Origin: an uncultured Muribaculaceae bacterium
GTDB lineage: Bacteria > Bacteroidota > Bacteroidia > Bacteroidales > Muribaculaceae
Assembly: GCA_910587235.1 (NCBI GenBank)
Contig: CAJUKD010000050.1
Coordinates: 1-9,470, forward strand
Length of the DNA: 9,470 nt
Reading direction: 5' to 3'
The notes below the pieces were generated by a model. The model had not been told where the DNA came from. It was given only the letters and a program-made list of their open reading frames with translations, and ran no database searches. The translations under genes were made by a program, and so were the position numbers. Positions 6,752 through 9,470 of this stretch are shown here, one piece after another (the stretch's first letter is position 1; every line of letters starts with the position of its first letter).

Positions 6752-7680
6752 TCAGAGGTTGTTGACAAGGCTGGCCAGAGGAATGGTGCCCGTAACCATA
6801 TTCTCGACAAAGAAAAGGAATGGACGGTCGAATGTGAGGCATCTGGCTATAACAGAAGGAGGTAGGGCTGTATCATAACCTCCGACAACAGTCGTTGCGG
6901 CAAGCTTGGCACCCTCTTCATCAATCTGCATGCTGTTTTTTTGAATAGCAAACAATTCTTTTTCCATATCTGTCATACCCATCTTGTCGAGATGTGTATA
7001 TTTGTTCAGCCCCATCTCCTTAAAGATGTCAATAAGACTATTATAATGTGCCGACGCATTAAATCGGGGTATATTCAGTTCAAGGTCGCTATCATAAGGT
7101 CGCTTTAAAGCATTATGGTCGGATAATTTAAACGAACGCGCAAGTTCCACGGCGCTATATCCGGCCTTAGGCAAGACAGCCACAAAGCGAGTATCTCCAT
7201 CAAAAGGAATAACGGCAGCCTATGCAAAGTCGCTTTCAAGATAATAGACAGCCTTCTCTGTGTGCATCATCGCCACCGAACTTTCGCCTTTCGTTCCTTT
7301 GAACAAGCTATCGTATGTATCAGCCGCTTTAAACGGCTTCTTCATTGTCCGCTATAATACAAGGCATTGATTAACTGGAATGTGCATCTTCTGTCGAATT
7401 TGTCAATAACAGAAGGAATCATTCCATGCGATTTTTCATTACACCAGCCGTTGATAAAATCGAGCGTGGACGGGTCATCGAAATCCCTGCCATTGATTTC
7501 CGCATAGAATATACGAGCCATATTTTCTTCATAAGCCTGATTGATAACATAGTCGCTATGACACCAAACAGAATTTGCCATTTCGAACCGTCCACCGTTT
7601 TTCGTTGACGACAAGTAGCCTATCAGCTTGTTTACCGTGGAATTGAGCGCTGTCAGATCATCGAATCCAAGTATTTCCGA
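6752..7680 (-). pseudogene. decayed second serpin, 5'-truncated, one frameshift and one nonsense codon
   Basis: Conceptual translation runs parallel to the intact serpin (3951-5189) from about its residue 102 to the C-terminus: SEILGFDDLTALNSTVNKLI, then FINGWCNEKSHGMIP, LINALYYSG, hinge DEEGAKLAATTVVGG and FDRPFLFFVENMVTGT. At 7342-7345 one base is missing from the expected Trp codon (GGACAATGAAGAAG where TGG AAG is expected), giving a premature TGA. At 7220-7222 an in-frame TAG stands where the intact copy has Asp254. The first ~100 residues, including the lipoprotein signal, are missing; at about 7680 the homology is replaced by KilA-N-like sequence. The reactive loop after the hinge (YDTALPPSVIARC) differs strongly from the intact copy, so the pair had diverged in target specificity before this copy died. 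Confidence 0.88.
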
Positions 7681-8062
7681 CAGTTCCCGCTTCGCCGACC
7701 ACCCAACAAACGCTGTTCTTCCGTTTTGAGCTTCTGAAACTCTTTGACTATAAAATCTTAAACTCAGGACTTATCCACATCGCAAACTCAAAGGTATATC
7801 CTTATGGGCGTATGTGCCGCCATATCGACCGGCCTTTGCCTGAACACTTATCGCGTTTGTCCTTGAAACAAATTCTTTGACGCTTATTTTAAAACCATTG
7901 AGGCCGGACTGATTTCTAATTATGGCGAATTCGCCATAATTAAAATCGGGATTATATACTTTCTCCCAAATACCGATGTATTCAAGCGTATTTCGATTGC
8001 GTAGCCAGTCGGTTATGAAAAATCTCCGTCTTTGGCGCGACGGCTTGCTGGATTTTCAACAT
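7681..8062 (-). pseudogene. decayed KilA-N-domain protein (phage antirepressor-like DNA-binding protein)
   Basis: No open frame covers this stretch, but joining frames on the minus strand gives a clear KilA-N domain. The order is MLKIQQAVAPKT near the ATG at 8062, FITDWLRNRNTLEYIGIWEK, NPDFNYGEFAIIRNQSGLNG, KAGRYGGTYAHKDI, then after a frameshift (about 7792-7796) FEFAMWISPEFKI, after a second (about 7747-7756) VKEFQKLKTEEQRLLG, and after a third (about 7697-7704) GWSAKREL. A block usual between the start and FITDWL appears to be missing near 8026-8045, and the expected tail after AKREL is replaced by serpin-like sequence. KilA-N domains are typical of phage and mobile-element regulators, so this is probably a relic of a lost element. 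Function is gone. Confidence 0.82.
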
Positions 8063-8165
8063 ATCATTGATAATTTGTACATTTGTAAATTTTATTGCTA
8101 TGTGTAGTATGTTGACAGCAGTTGGCATTGTGTCTAGTTTTGCATACTAAATATAGCGCAATTAA
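8063..8165 (+). other. divergent intergenic region between KilA-N relic and restriction unit
   Basis: About 100 AT-rich bases without a gene. They hold the promoter and candidate operator of the rightward restriction unit, listed separately. Confidence 0.6.
8105..8149 (+). promoter_or_regulatory. promoter of the C-protein/endonuclease unit flanked by a candidate operator
   Basis: TTGACA (8112-8117), 17 nt, then TAGTTTTG (8135-8142), an exact TAnnTTTG -7 element, point at the regulator start about 40 nt downstream. The promoter is bracketed by an inverted repeat: TAGTATG (8105-8111) and CATACTA (8143-8149). The symmetry extends to TGTC on the inner side of each arm at unequal spacing (the complement of GACA at 8114-8117, and TGTC at 8131-8134). 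Autoregulating C proteins bind paired palindromes at this position, so this is a plausible operator. It does not match a published C-box that I can recall. Confidence 0.5.
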
Positions 8166-8186
8166 GTGACTCGAATAGAAACAACA

Positions 8187-8396
8187 ATGATAACATTCGG
8201 CAGAAATGTTCAATCAGCAAGAATGGAATTGGGCATTTCTCAGGAGGAGTTGGCTTTCAGAGCCGGACTCCATCGAACTTATATCGGTATGGTTGAACGC
8301 GCTGAACGGTCGATATCACTTCAAAATGCTAAGAAAATTGCAGATGCGCTAAATGTTAAATTAGACACTCTGCTCAATAATGGAGAAGAAAGTTAG
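8187..8396 (+). CDS. XRE-family regulator resembling restriction-modification controller (C) proteins
   Basis: A 69-residue, single-domain helix-turn-helix protein: FGRNVQSARMELGISQEELA (4-23), then FRAGLHRTYIGMVERAER (24-41) as turn and recognition helix, and KIADALNVKLDTLL (50-63). Size and the phrase GLHRTYIGMVER closely resemble C proteins that time restriction enzyme expression (for example the AhdI and Esp1396I controllers). The ATG at 8187 is preferred because it leaves a protein of family length; a GTG seven codons upstream (8166) is an alternative. Its last 17 bases overlap the endonuclease start, the classic C-R arrangement. It would bind its own promoter region, first activating and then repressing. 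A stand-alone phage-type XRE repressor is the main alternative. Confidence 0.85.
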   Translation: MITFGRNVQSARMELGISQEELAFRAGLHRTYIGMVERAERSISLQNAKKIADALNVKLDTLLNNGEES

Positions 8397-9447
8397 AAGC
8401 GAAGTACAAGCGCATCCTAATTATGAAAAATACGTTGAATTCATAGTCAATCACCCAAACTATGCAGGTTTATACTATGAACGCGACGAAAGCGGAAAAG
8501 TCAAATGGGTGGTTACAGGAAAATCGCCTAAAGGTCAATTACGGCAAGCATGGTGGGACAGACAATGCGCTATTCACAACATACCTATTCAGAAAGGCTG
8601 TTATGCAAAACTAGCCCGTTTAATTCATCCAACTGGAATACATATATGTCAATGTTGTGGTGAAGGAAGAAGTATTTTTTATGAATACCCGGCCAAAAAC
8701 ACAGTTGGAATATTAAACAGAATACTTGGTTGCGATATAGACAAAGACAATGATCAGGAACGAGCCAAGCACACTATAAAAGAAATTATAGAACAATGGT
8801 GCGACAGCATGGCCAAAGCATATGCTCTGGCAAATGCCTTTGGATTGCCGAAGCCTAAAGATATTGACGGCCTAATCAAGCTAATTTATAGTGAGATGGT
8901 CAAAAAAGAAAGTTCCAGATTCTCTCCTGGTGCGATGTGTAATCCTCCTGACCGATTTAATGGGTTCCATTCTTATGCCTTATGTTGTCGAACGAGATTT
9001 GACACAGGCCGTCATACCGAAAATATGATGACATACAGTCAAGACAGACGAGCTTATGAAGATTGGTCTGATGGTGATTATAATCTTGCCAATAGGCTAA
9101 TGGGGGAGTTTCGCAAACATCCACCTATGCCATGCCCTATATGTGGCAGCGTTGAAAAGATGAGTGCTGATCATATTGGCCCTATATCGTTAGGCTTTTG
9201 TCATAGTCGAATTTTCGCGCCAATGTGTAACAGTTGTAATAGCTCGAAGAACAATCGCTTTACTAAAAGTGATGTTGACGAGCTAATCCGAATTGAAGAA
9301 AACGGAGGACAAGTTATAAGCTGGCACTCAAAAGCAATATGGGATGCAGTAAAGCATACCATAAAGAACGATGCAGATGCAAAATTCGCAAGTTCTGTAA
9401 TGGCTAAATGCCATCAGACACTAGTGTCCCATAAAAATGGGAGCTAG
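8380..9447 (+). CDS. HNH type II restriction endonuclease, Alw26I/Eco31I/Esp3I-like
   Basis: A 355-residue protein. Its C-terminal HNH (beta-beta-alpha-metal) nuclease has the first Cys pair CPIC (252-255), the catalytic Asp264-His265 in SADHIGPISLGF, the second Cys pair CNSC (283-286) and the Asn/Lys helix NSSKNNR (287-293). QVISWHSKAIWD (311-322) follows. Upstream blocks DRFNGFHSYALCCR (191-204) and QDRRAYEDWSDGDYNLANRLM (221-241, partly conserved) recall the Alw26I/Eco31I/Esp3I family, whose members cut outside sites containing GTCTC. An extra Cys cluster (CQCC, 90-93) may bind zinc. It is somewhat shorter than characterised members as I remember them, so the N-terminal recognition part may differ. 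The start overlaps the C-protein gene by 17 bp. The last ~9 codons and the stop lie inside the 52-bp terminal repeat. No methyltransferase is in the window. Base use is more AT-rich than btuB, suggesting horizontal acquisition. Confidence 0.75.
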   Translation: MEKKVRSEVQAHPNYEKYVEFIVNHPNYAGLYYERDESGKVKWVVTGKSPKGQLRQAWWDRQCAIHNIPIQKGCYAKLARLIHPTGIHICQCCGEGRSIFYEYPAKNTVGILNRILGCDIDKDNDQERAKHTIKEIIEQWCDSMAKAYALANAFGLPKPKDIDGLIKLIYSEMVKKESSRFSPGAMCNPPDRFNGFHSYALCCRTRFDTGRHTENMMTYSQDRRAYEDWSDGDYNLANRLMGEFRKHPPMPCPICGSVEKMSADHIGPISLGFCHSRIFAPMCNSCNSSKNNRFTKSDVDELIRIEENGGQVISWHSKAIWDAVKHTIKNDADAKFASSVMAKCHQTLVSHKNGS

Positions 9448-9470
9448 TTAAAAATTAAATAAATTTGGTC
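9419..9470. repeat. right copy of the perfect 52-bp terminal inverted repeat
   Basis: Exact reverse complement of 1-52. Here the repeat contains the final codons and stop (TAG, 9445-9447) of the endonuclease gene and the hairpin TCCCAT-aaaa-ATGGGA (about 9427-9442). Both copies sit at the 3' end of a gene pointing outwards. The coding overlap means that a reversal of the whole segment between the repeats would leave the endonuclease's C-terminus unchanged. Confidence 0.95.

Noticed and set aside
7342..7614. Separate small gene of 90 codons
   Set aside because: It is the middle segment of the broken serpin, ending at the frameshift-induced stop, not an independent gene.
1..9470. Large transposon with 52-bp terminal inverted repeats
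   Set aside because: No transposase or integrase is encoded inside, and the contents include a core B12 uptake operon; no target-site duplication can be seen because the window ends at the repeats.

Overview
The window looks like a chromosomal or metagenomic fragment from a gut-type Bacteroidales bacterium. Three signs point there: promoters matching the Bacteroidota form (TTTG, about 20 nt, then TAnnTTTG), lipoproteins with an acidic stretch just after the lipidated Cys (a surface-export style signal), and a BtuB-BtuG vitamin B12 uptake pair. The genus cannot be fixed from this sequence. A perfect 52-bp inverted repeat forms the two ends of the window (1-52 and 9419-9470).

Left region (about 1-3560, minus strand): a cobalamin uptake operon. 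A TAnnTTTG promoter (3527-3559) drives a leader that folds as a cobalamin riboswitch (about 3303-3521). It is followed by a TonB-dependent receptor (btuB, 1237-3249) and, 32 bp later, a surface beta-propeller lipoprotein of the BtuG type (110-1204). BtuG is expected to capture B12 on the cell surface and pass it to BtuB, with the riboswitch shutting the operon down when B12 is plentiful.

Middle region (about 3560-8062, minus strand): a 390-bp hairpin-rich spacer, then a two-gene operon of a C10-family (streptopain-like) cysteine protease lipoprotein (5201-6475) and a serpin lipoprotein (3951-5189) separated by 11 bp. Its promoter is at 6561-6590. Upstream lies a decayed second serpin (6752-7680: 5' truncation, one frameshift, one in-frame stop). 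This is abutted by a decayed KilA-N-domain gene (7681-8062: at least three frameshifts and an internal deletion). A small palindromic motif, GCCGC-N5-GCGGC, occurs four times in the spacers downstream of the intact and the broken serpin.

Right region (about 8063-9470, plus strand, visibly more AT-rich): a divergent unit made of a promoter flanked by an inverted repeat, a small XRE/C-protein-like regulator (8187-8396), and an overlapping HNH restriction endonuclease resembling the Alw26I/Eco31I/Esp3I type IIS family (8380-9447). No methyltransferase is visible. By eye, the core site of that enzyme family (GTCTC/GAGAC) is absent from the whole window.

The most interesting points are the protease-serpin operon with a diverged, dead serpin paralogue; the restriction system with an apparently empty target-site landscape; the REP-like palindrome family; and the terminal inverted repeat that carries the end of the endonuclease gene.
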